In this document: positions 45,502 through 53,574 of the stretch, one piece after another
Numbering within the stretch: position 1 is the stretch's first letter
How the letters are laid out: every line of letters begins with the position of its first letter
Assembly: GCF_001244735.1 (NCBI RefSeq)
Contig: NZ_LN868937.1
Coordinates: 2,474,363 to 2,528,783, forward strand
Reading direction: 5' to 3'
DNA: 54,421 bases
Origin: Bacillus andreraoultii
GTDB lineage: Bacteria; Bacillota; Bacilli; Bacillales; Caldibacillaceae
Program-made: the position numbers and the translations under genes
Notes under the pieces: model-generated
What the model was told of the DNA's origin: nothing
Seen by the model: the letters and a program-made list of their open reading frames with translations, nothing else
The model's database searches: none

Positions 45502-46758
45502 TTATTTTCTAATTTGTCCATTTCCATTAATAATAAATTTACTTGAAGTTAATGCATTTAATCCCATTGGTCCACGGGCATGAAGTTTCTGTGTACTAAT
45601 CCCAATCTCTGCCCCATAACCGAACTCAAACCCATCAGTAAATCGAGTAGACGCATTATAGTATACTGCTGCCGCATCAACATTAAGTAAGAAAAATTCG
45701 GCATTTTTATCATTCTCTGTAATAATCGCTTCCGAATGTTTTGTTCCATACGTATGAATATGATTAACTGCCTCATCAACACTCTCTACTAATTTTACAC
45801 TCATTGCTAAACGTAAATACTCTTCATACCAATCATCCACTGTTGCTACGTTTGCTTCCGAGAAAACTTGACAAACATGTTCATCCCCATAGATTTCTAC
45901 TTGATGTGCATGTAACTCTTCTAGCAAATTAAGTCCATGTTGTTTAAACCATTCTTGATTGATTAATAGTGATTCAACCGCATTACATACAGATGGTCGT
46001 TGTAGTTTTGCATTTAAAACAATATCTTTTGCCATAGAAAAACTTGCAGACTGATCAATATAGATGTGACAATTCCCTGCTCCTGTTTCAATTACTGGAA
46101 CAGTTGCTTCTTTAACAACGGTTTGAATTAAATTTTTCCCACCTCGAGGAATTAATACATCTAAATATTCATTTAAGCGGAAGAATGACTTTGCTGTCTC
46201 TCGAGAAGTATCTTCAATTAATTGAACTGCTTTCTGTGGAACTTGTGTTTGTGCTAAAGCACGGTGGATTGATTCTACAAGTGCAATGTTCGAATATTTA
46301 GCAGAAGAACTTCCTCTTAAAAGAATTGCATTCCCGGTTTTTAACGCTAACGTTGCTGCATCAACTGTTACATTTGGTCGAGCTTCATAGATCATACCAA
46401 TGACACCAATAGGTACTCTTTTTCTTTCAATATAAAGCCCGTTTTCTTTCTCAATCGTTTCAAGCACTTCACCGATTGGATCTTGTAATTGTATAACCTG
46501 ATGAATTCCCTCTATCATCCCTTGAATTCGATCTCGATTCAACATAATCCGATCAAGTATTGCGGATGGTAATCCGTTAGCCTTCCCCACTTCTAGATCT
46601 TTTTGATTTTCTAATAGTAGGATCTCTTCGTCTTCTTGTAATTGAATTGCAATTTGTTTTAACGCATCGTCTTTTTGCTGAGTTGTAAGACGTGTCATTT
46701 CATAGCTTACCTGTTTCGCAACTTTTCCTTTTTTTACTACCTCATTTTGAATGACCAT
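45502..46758 (-). CDS. proA: Gamma-glutamyl phosphate reductase
   Basis: 418 residues, second step of proline synthesis: reduces gamma-glutamyl phosphate to glutamate semialdehyde with NADPH. The catalytic region LQRPSVCNAVESLLI contains the nucleophile Cys, and the motifs IPIGVIGMIYEARPNVT-like and RGPMGLNALTS are canonical. ATG 46758 (AAGGA 8 nt before) is preferred over GTG 46764. It lies about 110 nt after proB in the T-box-controlled operon. Confidence 0.96.
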   Translation of the reverse strand: MVIQNEVVKKGKVAKQVSYEMTRLTTQQKDDALKQIAIQLQEDEEILLLENQKDLEVGKANGLPSAILDRIMLNRDRIQGMIEGIHQVIQLQDPIGEVLETIEKENGLYIERKRVPIGVIGMIYEARPNVTVDAATLALKTGNAILLRGSSSAKYSNIALVESIHRALAQTQVPQKAVQLIEDTSRETAKSFFRLNEYLDVLIPRGGKNLIQTVVKEATVPVIETGAGNCHIYIDQSASFSMAKDIVLNAKLQRPSVCNAVESLLINQEWFKQHGLNLLEELHAHQVEIYGDEHVCQVFSEANVATVDDWYEEYLRLAMSVKLVESVDEAVNHIHTYGTKHSEAIITENDKNAEFFLLNVDAAAVYYNASTRFTDGFEFGYGAEIGISTQKLHARGPMGLNALTSSKFIINGNGQIRK

Positions 46759-46876
46759 TTCCACTTTCCTTCCTCCCTCGTCTATTTGTTTATGAACATC
46801 CTTTTCAGCCTAAAATTATATTGATTTATATTATCGGGCATTTTACGATATCGTTTTTGTCCCTATTTCACAGCCG

Positions 46877-47989
46877 TTATCTCCTTACTTTTCTTGCTTT
46901 TACCCAATTATTTCGATGAATGACTTCCAGTGATAATTCTTGAAAATGTTCACCTTGATTCGCTTTATCAAATAAGAATCGATTTAAATCTTCAGAAGAA
47001 CAACTAACCTCTCCTTTACCAATAATGCCTTTATTTCCAACCACTTCCACAACGTCCCCACGCTCAAAAGTACCATTAACCTTATAAACACCGGCTGAGA
47101 GTAGACTTTTACCATTATAAAGAATCGCTTCCATTGCCCCTTCATCAACGTGGATTTTTCCACGAGATTCTGAGTGAAGAGCAATCCATTGTTTTTTTGT
47201 ATTTAGTGCATGACTGGAACGATTTGAAATATATGTCCCGTCCCCTTTGCCATCAATTATTTCGGTTAACTTATTGACTCCATTGCCAGTTCCAATAAAA
47301 ATAGAGACGCCTAGGGAAAGGGCTGTTTTTGCCGCGATTAATTTCGATTTCATTCCACCCGTTCCGACTTTTGAGCCTGTGGAATCAGCTGCATTTATTA
47401 AGTGTTCAGGAATCTCTTCTAAAAAGTTATACTTCTTGGCATTGAAATTTATCCGTGGATTGCCATCATATATACCGTTAATATCAGTTAAGATGATTAA
47501 ACGATCGGCATGAATGAGCCCACTAACGAGACTCGAGAGCATATCATTGTCACCAAAAGTCAATTCATCGATGGATACAGTGTCATTTTCATTAATTATT
47601 GGTAATATTCCTCTTTCTATTAGTTCCGATAACGTTGCATAAGCATTACGGTACCGGTTATGATTTGTAAAATCAGAACGAGTCAATAGAATTTGCCCGG
47701 CTGTTATTCCATATTGGCTAAATTTTCCCATATAGGATTGAATTAATAAACTTTGCCCAACACTTGCAGCAGCTTGTTTTCCTTTTAGTGTAACTGGTCT
47801 TGTCGGATATCCTAATTTTTTAAATCCCGCAGCAACCGCACCTGATGAGACAAGTACAAGCTCATGACCGCAAGAAATTAATTTTGCAATTGCATCAACA
47901 TGATCAGCTAGTTTGTCTTGGTCAATTTCACCTTTTTCATTTGTTAATGAACTACTTCCAATTTTAACTACAATACGCTCTTTAGACAT
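46877..47989 (-). CDS. proB: Glutamate 5-kinase
   Basis: 370 residues, first committed step of proline synthesis (ATP-dependent phosphorylation of glutamate). The amino-acid kinase domain has VVKIGSSSLTN, VSSGAVAAG, NENDTVSIDEL and GTGGMKSKLIAAK; a C-terminal PUA domain (about 275-365) is present. ATG 47989 lies 6 nt after AGAGGG; the ATG at 47995 is too close to it. The upstream T-box links expression to proline supply. Confidence 0.96.
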   Translation of the reverse strand: MSKERIVVKIGSSSLTNEKGEIDQDKLADHVDAIAKLISCGHELVLVSSGAVAAGFKKLGYPTRPVTLKGKQAAASVGQSLLIQSYMGKFSQYGITAGQILLTRSDFTNHNRYRNAYATLSELIERGILPIINENDTVSIDELTFGDNDMLSSLVSGLIHADRLIILTDINGIYDGNPRINFNAKKYNFLEEIPEHLINAADSTGSKVGTGGMKSKLIAAKTALSLGVSIFIGTGNGVNKLTEIIDGKGDGTYISNRSSHALNTKKQWIALHSESRGKIHVDEGAMEAILYNGKSLLSAGVYKVNGTFERGDVVEVVGNKGIIGKGEVSCSSEDLNRFLFDKANQGEHFQELSLEVIHRNNWVKARKVRR

Positions 47990-48024
47990 GCTCATCCCTC
48001 TTACAATTTTAGATTTGGATAAAA

Positions 48025-48066
48025 TAAAAAGCCCTTCCGTCCTGCTAGTTAAACAGGACGAAAGAG
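48025..48066 (-). terminator. T-box-controlled terminator
   Basis: CGTCCTG pairs with CAGGACG, extended by GCTCTTT/GGAAGGGC pairs; the minus strand continues TTTTTATTTT. Confidence 0.88.
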
Positions 48067-48272
48067 CTAATCTTCCGCGGTACCACCTTTATTGAGTGCA
48101 TACATAACACTCCACTTTCATCTTTAACGCGAATTGCGCCCATAGTTTTGCTATGGGACTCAGAAGGTAGGTTCTGTAGGTTGATTATGACAGAATCTTT
48201 CAGCCCTCGGATTCTGCTCTCTAACATATCAAGTTCTACATACTATTCCTTCGTTAACCGTTCGAATATTTT
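48067..48272 (-). ncRNA. T-box leader, probably proline-specific
   Basis: The T-box core AGGTGGTACCGCGG is at 48075-48089, with the usual stem I, including AGAG and GGGCTGAAAG-type elements, before it. The specifier region reads AACCTAC twice (in CAACCTACAG and GAACCTACC), consistent with a CCU proline codon. It sits upstream of proBA, as in B. subtilis. Confidence 0.92.
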
Positions 48273-48279
48273 AATATCT

Positions 48280-48308
48280 ATTATGTATACAATTTCGGTA
48301 AATGTCAA
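48280..48308 (-). promoter_or_regulatory. proBA promoter
   Basis: -35 TTGACA (48308-48303), 17-nt spacer, -10 CATAAT (48285-48280). Transcription would begin near 48273. Confidence 0.75.
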
Positions 48309-48438
48309 TCCTTTTTTCAAAAAATTCAAGATTAGAGAAATGACAACTCAGGCGGATGGGCCACAAGATGCAGGCATAGACGTAATTGAACCTGTGTGTT
48401 AGGAGTTTCATATGTCATTCATACTTCCATTTTAATCA

Positions 48439-48474
48439 AAAAAAGCGACACATAGTAATGTAAGCATCGCCTAT
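48439..48474 (-). terminator. Terminator of the second SDR gene
   Basis: GCGATGC and GTGTCGC pair, with a T7 run on the minus strand. Confidence 0.6.
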
Positions 48475-48491
48475 ATAAGTTATTATTTTCA

Positions 48492-49253
48492 TTAGAATGC
48501 AGATGTCCAGCCACCATCAACAACTAGGACGACACCATTGACAAAGCTTGCTTCATCAGAGGCTAAAAATAGTGCTGCTTGAGCAATTTCTTCTGGTTCT
48601 CCAGCGTGTGGCGTAACTGCGTGAGCTAATCCTGCACGACTTAAACCAAATTGATTTACATTTGTCATTGATGTTGAAATATTTGTATTTACAGCCCCTG
48701 GTGCGATGGCATTACACCGAATACCCTCTTTCGCATACATAAAGCCAGTGTTTTTTGTTAAACCAACTACTGCATGTTTTGATGCACCATAAGCGGCACC
48801 CGCATGAGCACCATTTAACCCACCTGTTGATGCGATATTTATTATATTTCCTTTTCCTCTTTCTAAGAAAATTGGAATGGCTTTACGCATTGCACGCATA
48901 ACACCCTTCGTATTTACATCAAAAATCAAATCCCATTTTTCATCTGTTATATCAGCTACCGGTTCAAACCCATCCATTATACCGGCATTGTTTACTAATA
49001 TATCAAGTGTGCCGTATTCTTGAACTGCTTTATCAATCATATTTTCAACGTCGATTAATTTTGCCACGTTAACTTCGAGAGCTGTTGCAAATCCACCACT
49101 TATAGTGATTTCTTGTGCTACTTTTTCTGCACCTTCTTTATTAAGATCAGCAACGACGACTTTTGCTCCCTCTTTTGCAAAAAGCTGTGCAATTGCTCTT
49201 CCCATTCCTGAAGCTGCGCCTGTAACGATTGCTACTTTCCCTTCAAGTTTCAT
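48492..49253 (-). CDS. SDR-family oxidoreductase (second)
   Basis: 253-residue classical SDR: TGAASGMGRA, VADLNKEGAE, NNAGIMDG, catalytic Ser in IASTGGL, YGASKHAV, and FVNGVVLVVDGGWTSAF. It resembles the enzyme at 44604 in overall plan but differs in most variable positions, so it is a separate family member. ATG 49253 follows AAAGGTGG. The segment after YxxxK (NTNISTSMTNVNQFGLSRAG) forms the substrate lid; substrate unknown. Confidence 0.9.
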   Translation of the reverse strand: MKLEGKVAIVTGAASGMGRAIAQLFAKEGAKVVVADLNKEGAEKVAQEITISGGFATALEVNVAKLIDVENMIDKAVQEYGTLDILVNNAGIMDGFEPVADITDEKWDLIFDVNTKGVMRAMRKAIPIFLERGKGNIINIASTGGLNGAHAGAAYGASKHAVVGLTKNTGFMYAKEGIRCNAIAPGAVNTNISTSMTNVNQFGLSRAGLAHAVTPHAGEPEEIAQAALFLASDEASFVNGVVLVVDGGWTSAF

Positions 49254-49460
49254 ACAGTAGTTACCACCTTTACTCATTATGATAAGCAGATAAATAAAGC
49301 GTTCTCATTCTTCGGTGTAAATAAATATTTTGCTTATGTCTTAATTTTATTGTTAAATATCGAACATATCAACAAAAAGAGTAGATAAATTGTAGACTTT
49401 TGAATTATTTGTGAAAATTTTATCTTTTGAGGAGATATTATATGGGATAAGTATATGTAT

Positions 49461-49488
49461 AGGGACATACCTCTTATTGGCTGTCCCT
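49461..49488. terminator. Hairpin after the esterase gene
   Basis: AGGGACA and TGTCCCT pair around 14 nt. There is no T-run on the minus strand, so it is a weak candidate. Confidence 0.35.
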
Positions 49489-49493
49489 TTAAC

Positions 49494-50252
49494 CTATTCA
49501 CTATTCGTATGTTTTTGAATAAAGCGGATACATTCATCAGCAATTAACTCTTTATCATTATCCAATGTGGCAACATGATAACTATTTTTCAAGAAAAAAA
49601 ACGTTTTATCTACTGAGCTTATCGCGTTATATATTTCTTTTGAGTTTTCTGGTGGTACGACGTGATCAATAGTAGAGGATAAAATAAACATTGGTATGTT
49701 TATTTTATATAAATCTTTCCGAACTACTTCCATTAATGAGATTAAGTCCCCCATTGCCTTTACTGGTGTTTTGGAGTAGGCTAATTCTTGGACGCCCTCC
49801 TTTTTTATATCTGATCCAATTCCTTCAGCAAATCGGAGACCGCTATTACGTAGGTTTCGATAATTCTGATGTAAATTCGGCAAATGAATGGCTGCGTTAA
49901 TAGGAATAACCCCTTTAAGTTCAGGATGACGTTCAGCTAAATAAAGGGCTAATGTTCCCCCCATTGATAAGCCGGCAACAAAAATAGAAGTACATGTTTC
50001 CTTCAATTTAATTAAGCTAGCCTCTACATCACGGATCCAATCTTGAAAACTCGCCATTTCCATATCTTCCGGATGAGTTCCGTGACCAGTTAAACGCGGA
50101 CCATAAACCGTAAATCCATTATCTGCAAGGCGTTTCCCTATATAATGAACACTTTGCGTACTTCCTGTAAACCCATGGATAACTAATACTCCAATCTCAT
50201 TTCCTTTGTAAAGGAACTCTTCGGCATCTTTTAAAATTGGATATGTTACCAT
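49494..50252 (-). CDS. Alpha/beta hydrolase, carboxylesterase (Est30/YvaK-like)
   Basis: 252 residues. LVIHGFTGSTQSV oxyanion loop, nucleophile elbow GLSMGG, Asp in STIDHVVPPENS and His in NSYHVATLDND complete the Ser-Asp-His triad. The size and motifs match Geobacillus Est30-type monoacylglycerol/carboxyl esterases. Cytosolic. A standard GGAGG-type site (AGGGGAGGG) precedes the ATG. It appears to be transcribed alone. Confidence 0.9.
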   Translation of the reverse strand: MVTYPILKDAEEFLYKGNEIGVLVIHGFTGSTQSVHYIGKRLADNGFTVYGPRLTGHGTHPEDMEMASFQDWIRDVEASLIKLKETCTSIFVAGLSMGGTLALYLAERHPELKGVIPINAAIHLPNLHQNYRNLRNSGLRFAEGIGSDIKKEGVQELAYSKTPVKAMGDLISLMEVVRKDLYKINIPMFILSSTIDHVVPPENSKEIYNAISSVDKTFFFLKNSYHVATLDNDKELIADECIRFIQKHTNSE

Positions 50253-50405
50253 TTAAATTGCCCTCCCCTTCCAACTTTTCTGATTATTTGTATTTTATCA
50301 TAGCTGTTTAATAAATGAAAGGGTTTTTTAAAATCTGTTACATAACAGGGGAGCGACCTTTTTTCTGTACTGTTTATATTCTAATTTTCCGTTATATATA
50401 GACAT

Positions 50406-50783
50406 TTAGACAGCTGCAATAACCTCAATTTCAATAAGAACATCTTTTGGTAATCGACTTACTTCAACCGTCGATCTTGCTGGACGATGGTCCCCTAAAT
50501 GACTTGCATATGCTTCATTTACTAAAGTAAATTGGTTCATATCACTCAAGAAAATTGTAGCTTTAATTACATTTTCAATAGAAAGTCCCTCACTCTCCAA
50601 AATGGCTTGAATATTTTTCATCACTTGATTTGTTTGCGCTACGATATCACCTTTCACAACCTCATTTGTCGCTGGATTTACTGGAATTTGCCCTGATAAA
50701 AATAGTAAATTACCCACCTTTATTCCTTGAGAGTAAGGTCCAATTGCCTTAGGTGCCTTTTCAGTTTGGATTATTTTAAACAT
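50406..50783 (-). CDS. ridA: RidA-family enamine/imine deaminase
   Basis: 125 residues, trimeric RidA/YjgF fold, which hydrolyses 2-aminoacrylate and other reactive imines released by PLP enzymes. Signature positions: [31 protein letters not shown], and the active Arg in [13 protein letters not shown] with IEIEVIAAV at the end. ATG 50783 follows AAGGGGG; the longer frame to 50813 lacks a site. Confidence 0.93.
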   Translation of the reverse strand: MFKIIQTEKAPKAIGPYSQGIKVGNLLFLSGQIPVNPATNEVVKGDIVAQTNQVMKNIQAILESEGLSIENVIKATIFLSDMNQFTLVNEAYASHLGDHRPARSTVEVSRLPKDVLIEIEVIAAV

Positions 50784-50942
50784 ATAGATCCCCCTTTTAT
50801 TTGTACTGTTCATTTAAATAAATTATATTATAATAAACTTTAGTAATTTTATAAATAATTTTTTAATAATTTTATATATCCCCCTTTAGTTTATTTGATT
50901 ATATAGTCCTATAGACAGATATTTGTTTTAAATTTAGAATAG

Positions 50943-50948
50943 TATAAT
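50943..50948 (+). promoter_or_regulatory. -10 element before the S-box leader
   Basis: TATAAT 22 nt before the riboswitch; the -35 is weak (TTTGTT or TTGTTT). Confidence 0.5.
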
Positions 50949-50969
50949 AAAACTCAATACTAGTAATAA

Positions 50970-51078
50970 CTCTTATATAGAGAGGTGGAGGGACTGGCCC
51001 TACGAAGCCTCGGCAACCATTGAAATCAAGTTCAAACGGTGCCAATTCCAGCAGATCTTTATATCTGAAATATAAGAG
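50970..51078 (+). ncRNA. SAM-I (S-box) riboswitch
   Basis: P1 CTCTTATA/TATAAGAG, then AGAGGTGGAGGGACTGGCCC, GAAGCCTCGGCAACC and GGTGCCAATTCCAGCAGA: the full SAM-I consensus in order. GAGGTGCGT at its 3' edge can pair with ACGACCTC of the terminator, giving the antiterminator alternative. Confidence 0.95.
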
Positions 51079-51102
51079 GTGCGTGCTGATTCATTACTCA
51101 TT

Positions 51103-51137
51103 ACGACCTCTTTTCTTTGGGGTCGTTTTTATTTTTT
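51103..51137 (+). terminator. S-box terminator
   Basis: ACGACC (51103-51108) pairs with GGTCGT (51121-51126), then a long T-run. Confidence 0.88.
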
Positions 51138-51378
51138 CAGAAAAAAACTTAGTGAGGTGATTTTATCGTTTAAGCATTATCTTAGCGAATAAACGTGATT
51201 ATTGTTCGCATAACATTATTTCCGAGTATTCGAATCAAATAAAAGGAGAAAAAAGATAAAATGCACATGAATATCAATTTTAATTCTTTTTTAGTGAAAT
51301 AAGTATAGCTTTTTAAATGATGGGGCAATGTGTTATTCACATAGATTTACTGACTTACGGGAGAGGGAGTGTTTTCTG
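51138..51378 (+). other. Leader between S-box terminator and flavin reductase, with a 13-codon frame
   Basis: AAAAGGAG (51241-51248) precedes ATG 51261 of a 13-codon frame, MHMNINFNSFLVK-stop. The spacer is long (12 nt). It may be a leader peptide or the remaining N-terminus of a deleted first gene. Nothing else recognised. Confidence 0.35.
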
Positions 51379-51855
51379 ATGAACGAACGTCTATTTCGTG
51401 ACGCAATGGGGAAATTCGCTACAGGAGTAACAGTTGTACTAACAGAAGTGAATAGAGTAACGCATGGTGCAACGGTAAATGCATTTATGTCCGTCTCGTT
51501 AAATCCAATGTTAGTTTTAATATCTTTAAAAAATGATTCACAAACTTTATATCATATTAAAGAAAGTAAAAAATTTACTGTCAATATATTATCTAGTGAA
51601 CAAGAACATATTTCCAATGCTTTTTCATCAAAACAAAAGTCATTAGATGGTGTCGAATTCGACTCTTTATATGGGTTACCAATAATTTCAGGGGCTTTGT
51701 CTCAAATAGCATGTACGGTTTCAACAAGTTATTGTGAGGGGGATCATCATCTTATTATAGGGAAAGTTCATGATATTCAGGTGAATAATGGAGATCCGCT
51801 TATTTTTTCAGAAGGAAAGTATCGATTATTAAAAGAGTTACCCGTATACCGATAA
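51379..51855 (+). CDS. Flavin reductase (FMN-binding split-barrel)
   Basis: 158 residues. FRDAMGKFATGVTVVLTEV, GATVNAFMSVSLNPMLVLISLKNDSQT and the C-terminal GDHHLIIGKVHDI match the HpaC/flavoredoxin family, which supplies FMNH2 or FADH2 to two-component monooxygenases. ATG 51379 with GGGAG about 9 nt upstream is the likely start; the earlier GTG 51328 adds unlike sequence. An S-box leader lies upstream, so the partner oxygenase may work on sulfur compounds, but none is in the window. Confidence 0.88.
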   Translation: MNERLFRDAMGKFATGVTVVLTEVNRVTHGATVNAFMSVSLNPMLVLISLKNDSQTLYHIKESKKFTVNILSSEQEHISNAFSSKQKSLDGVEFDSLYGLPIISGALSQIACTVSTSYCEGDHHLIIGKVHDIQVNNGDPLIFSEGKYRLLKELPVYR

Positions 51856-51934
51856 ATCAATGCTTAAACGACTTACGAGCTTCATTTTGTATGCATATCC
51901 TTCTACATTTTTTATGAAAGACACATATCCAGTA

Positions 51935-52097
51935 AGTAAAGAAAACTTATGTCTAAAGCCTTTAGGCGAAAGAGGAAGAGCTGTAGTTCATCGAAAAAGT
52001 TTTATCTGCTGTGGGCTAATGCTATCGAAGTCTTCCTTGTGCGCTTAAGCGTTAGGAAAGTAGAAATCAAAAAATTTGTACTTTCCTATTAGTCTAA
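51935..52097 (+). repeat. Interspersed repeat copy 6
   Basis: GTAAAGAAAACTTATG start, GAGCTGTAGTTCATCGAAAAAG, CTTGTGCGCTTAAGCG, final AGGAAAGTA...TACTTTCCT and ATTAG end. It lies between the flavin reductase and a hairpin AAGGGCA...TGCCCTT (52116-52146). Confidence 0.85.
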
Positions 52098-52211
52098 GAA
52101 AGGAAGGAATTCGAAGGGCACATAGATTAACTATTGCTGCCCTTTTCTTAAAAACAGAATATGACAATAGAGAAAAACAATCAGTCAAATTTTTTCACAA
52201 TTAAACAAAAG

Positions 52212-52246
52212 ACAAAAAAAGAACCAATTTTATTATTGGTTCTTTC
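52212..52246 (-). terminator. tRNA operon terminator
   Basis: AAAGAACCAA and TTGGTTCTTT pair; the minus strand continues TTTTTTTGTC. Confidence 0.88.
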
Positions 52247-52269
52247 CTTTACACTTAGCTTTCTTTAAA

Positions 52270-52357
52270 TGGAGAAGGCGGGATTCGAACCCGCGCACCG
52301 GTAACCCGATCTAACGGTTTAGCAAACCGTCCTCTTCAGCCACTTGAGTACTTCTCC
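52270..52357 (-). tRNA. tRNA-Ser (GCU)
   Basis: Acceptor GGAGAAG/CTTCTCC, long variable arm, anticodon GCT in GGTTTGCTAAACC. The base after the acceptor is A (52270), not the G usual for tRNA-Ser, and CCA is not encoded. It is last in the operon. Confidence 0.93.
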
Positions 52358-52378
52358 TAAATACAATCATTATTTGAA

Positions 52379-52455
52379 TGGCGGTCCGGACGGGACTCGA
52401 ACCCGCGACCTCCTGCGTGACAGGCAGGCATTCTAACCAACTGAACTACCGGACC
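52379..52455 (-). tRNA. tRNA-Asp (GUC)
   Basis: Acceptor GGTCCGG, anticodon GTC in CCTGTCACG; G73 and CCA encoded. Confidence 0.97.
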
Positions 52456-52465
52456 AATATAATCG

Positions 52466-52558
52466 TGGCGGAGGAAGAGGGATTCGAACCCCCGCGCGGT
52501 GTAACCCGCCTGTCGGTTTTCAAGACCGATCCCTTCAGCCAAACTTGGGTATTCCTCC
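52466..52558 (-). tRNA. tRNA-Ser (UGA)
   Basis: Acceptor GGAGGAA/TTCCTCC, long variable arm, anticodon TGA in GGTCTTGAAAACC; G73 and CCA encoded. Confidence 0.96.
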
Positions 52559-52579
52559 GTTTTTTAAGAAAGATTAAAG

Positions 52580-52653
52580 TAGCGGCGGAGGGGATCGAAC
52601 CCCCGACCTCACGGGTATGAACCGTACGCTCTAGCCAGCTGAGCTACACCGCC
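52580..52653 (-). tRNA. tRNA-Met (CAU), elongator
   Basis: Acceptor GGCGGTG with a G1-U72 pair, anticodon CAT in GGTTCATACCC, A73, CCA not encoded. It lacks the C1-A72 mismatch of the initiator. Confidence 0.95.
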
Positions 52654-52671
52654 ATAATACTAATTACTAAA

Positions 52672-52746
52672 GGGCGATCGATGGGAATCGAACCCACGAA
52701 TGTCGGAGCCACAATCCGATGCGTTAACCACTTCGCCACGACCGCC
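52672..52746 (-). tRNA. tRNA-His (GUG)
   Basis: Extra G at -1, anticodon GTG in GGATTGTGGCTCC; CCA not encoded. Confidence 0.96.
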
Positions 52747-52761
52747 ATGGCTCTTTTTCTT

Positions 52762-52835
52762 TGGCAGGGGCAGCAGGAATTGAACCCACACCAGAGGTTT
52801 TGGAGACCTCTGTTCTACCTTTAAACTATGCCCCT
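52762..52835 (-). tRNA. tRNA-Trp (CCA)
   Basis: Acceptor AGGGGCA/TGCCCCT, anticodon CCA in GTCTCCAAAAC; G73 and CCA encoded. Confidence 0.96.
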
Positions 52836-52839
52836 ATCA

Positions 52840-52924
52840 TGGTGGAGGGGGACGGATTCGAACCGCCGAACCCTGAGGGAGCGGATTTACAGTCCGCCGC
52901 GTTTAGCCACTTCGCTACCCCTCC
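52840..52924 (-). tRNA. tRNA-Tyr (GUA)
   Basis: Acceptor GGAGGGG/CCCCTCC, anticodon GTA in GGACTGTAAATCC, long variable arm; A73 and CCA encoded. Confidence 0.96.
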
Positions 52925-52950
52925 AGAAGCTATTTCAAATGAATATTAAA

Positions 52951-53026
52951 TGGTGGCTCGGGACGGAATCGAACCGCCGACACAAGGATTTTCAGTCCTT
53001 TGCTCTACCGACTGAGCTACCGAGCC
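52951..53026 (-). tRNA. tRNA-Phe (GAA)
   Basis: Acceptor GGCTCGG, anticodon GAA in GGACTGAAAATCC; A73 and CCA encoded. It is first in the operon. Confidence 0.97.
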
Positions 53027-53066
53027 ATAAACTTAATCAACTATGTCCTTTTCAACGACATTAATA

Positions 53067-53095
53067 ACTTTATCATGTTTTATCCTTTGGGTCAA
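53067..53095 (-). promoter_or_regulatory. tRNA operon promoter
   Basis: -35 TTGACC (53095-53090), 17-nt spacer, -10 TAAAGT (53072-53067), about 40 nt before tRNA-Phe. Confidence 0.7.
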
Positions 53096-53225
53096 TATCT
53101 TTTTTATTATTATTTACAAAACCAAATCTCTAATATCTTTATCAAACATATAGGATTTATTTTCAAATAACATAGGTACCAATGTCCATAAATAAATCTT
53201 AAAACTTTTAATATCAACGAAATAA

Positions 53226-53267
53226 AAAACTATCCATTCCCTAATTTATGGGTGGATAGCTTTTCTT
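53226..53267 (-). terminator. Terminator of the DUF2249 gene
   Basis: CTATCCA pairs with TGGATAG, then TTTTTTA on the minus strand. Confidence 0.8.
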
Positions 53268-53282
53268 TTCTTTTTCAAAAAA

Positions 53283-53513
53283 CTATTTTTTACTTATTGC
53301 CACTCTCCATTGTTCTGGTCCTTCTTCTAAATATTCCCAGTTAAACGTCCCTTCTCGTTCAATTAAAAATTGGTAGTATAATGGTTTTGGGTCATGATCA
53401 TTTGTTAATTCCATTGATTGTCCAGATTCCAATCCATCAAAAGCTTCAAATATTTTTGTATGGCGATATTTTGGTTCAATATCTGGCGCATAAATTTTTG
53501 TAGTAAATTCCAT
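53283..53513 (-). CDS. DUF2249 protein
   Basis: 76 residues. IYAPDIEPKYRHTKIFEAFDGLESGQSMELTNDHDPKPLYYQFL is the DUF2249 pattern (D-x-R/P...R-H-x-x-I/F-x-x-F-D/E-x-L-x-x-G...N-D-H-D-P-x-P-L). The family is often linked to nitric oxide, nitrite and hemerythrin-type genes; the conserved His residues may bind metal or heme. GGAGG lies 8 nt before ATG 53513. It is divergent from a Crp/Fnr gene and has a TGTGA-N6-TCACT box placed as for class II activation. Confidence 0.88.
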   Translation of the reverse strand: MEFTTKIYAPDIEPKYRHTKIFEAFDGLESGQSMELTNDHDPKPLYYQFLIEREGTFNWEYLEEGPEQWRVAISKK

Positions 53514-53547
53514 AGTTAAAACCTCCAATTTGTTTCATCTCTGCATC

Positions 53548-53553
53548 ATTTTA
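53548..53553 (-). promoter_or_regulatory. -10 element of the DUF2249 promoter
   Basis: TAAAAT on the minus strand, placing the start of transcription near 53541. Confidence 0.5.
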
Positions 53554-53574
53554 CGCTACTATTATTCTTATAGC

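Noticed and set aside
48312-48404. Open stretch after the proBA promoter region on the plus strand
   Set aside because: Short, overlapping the T-box leader antisense, with no ribosome binding site.
52378-53064. Plus- and minus-strand frames across the tRNA cluster (for example starting MAVRTGLEPATS)
   Set aside because: These are well-known false frames produced by tRNA sequences.
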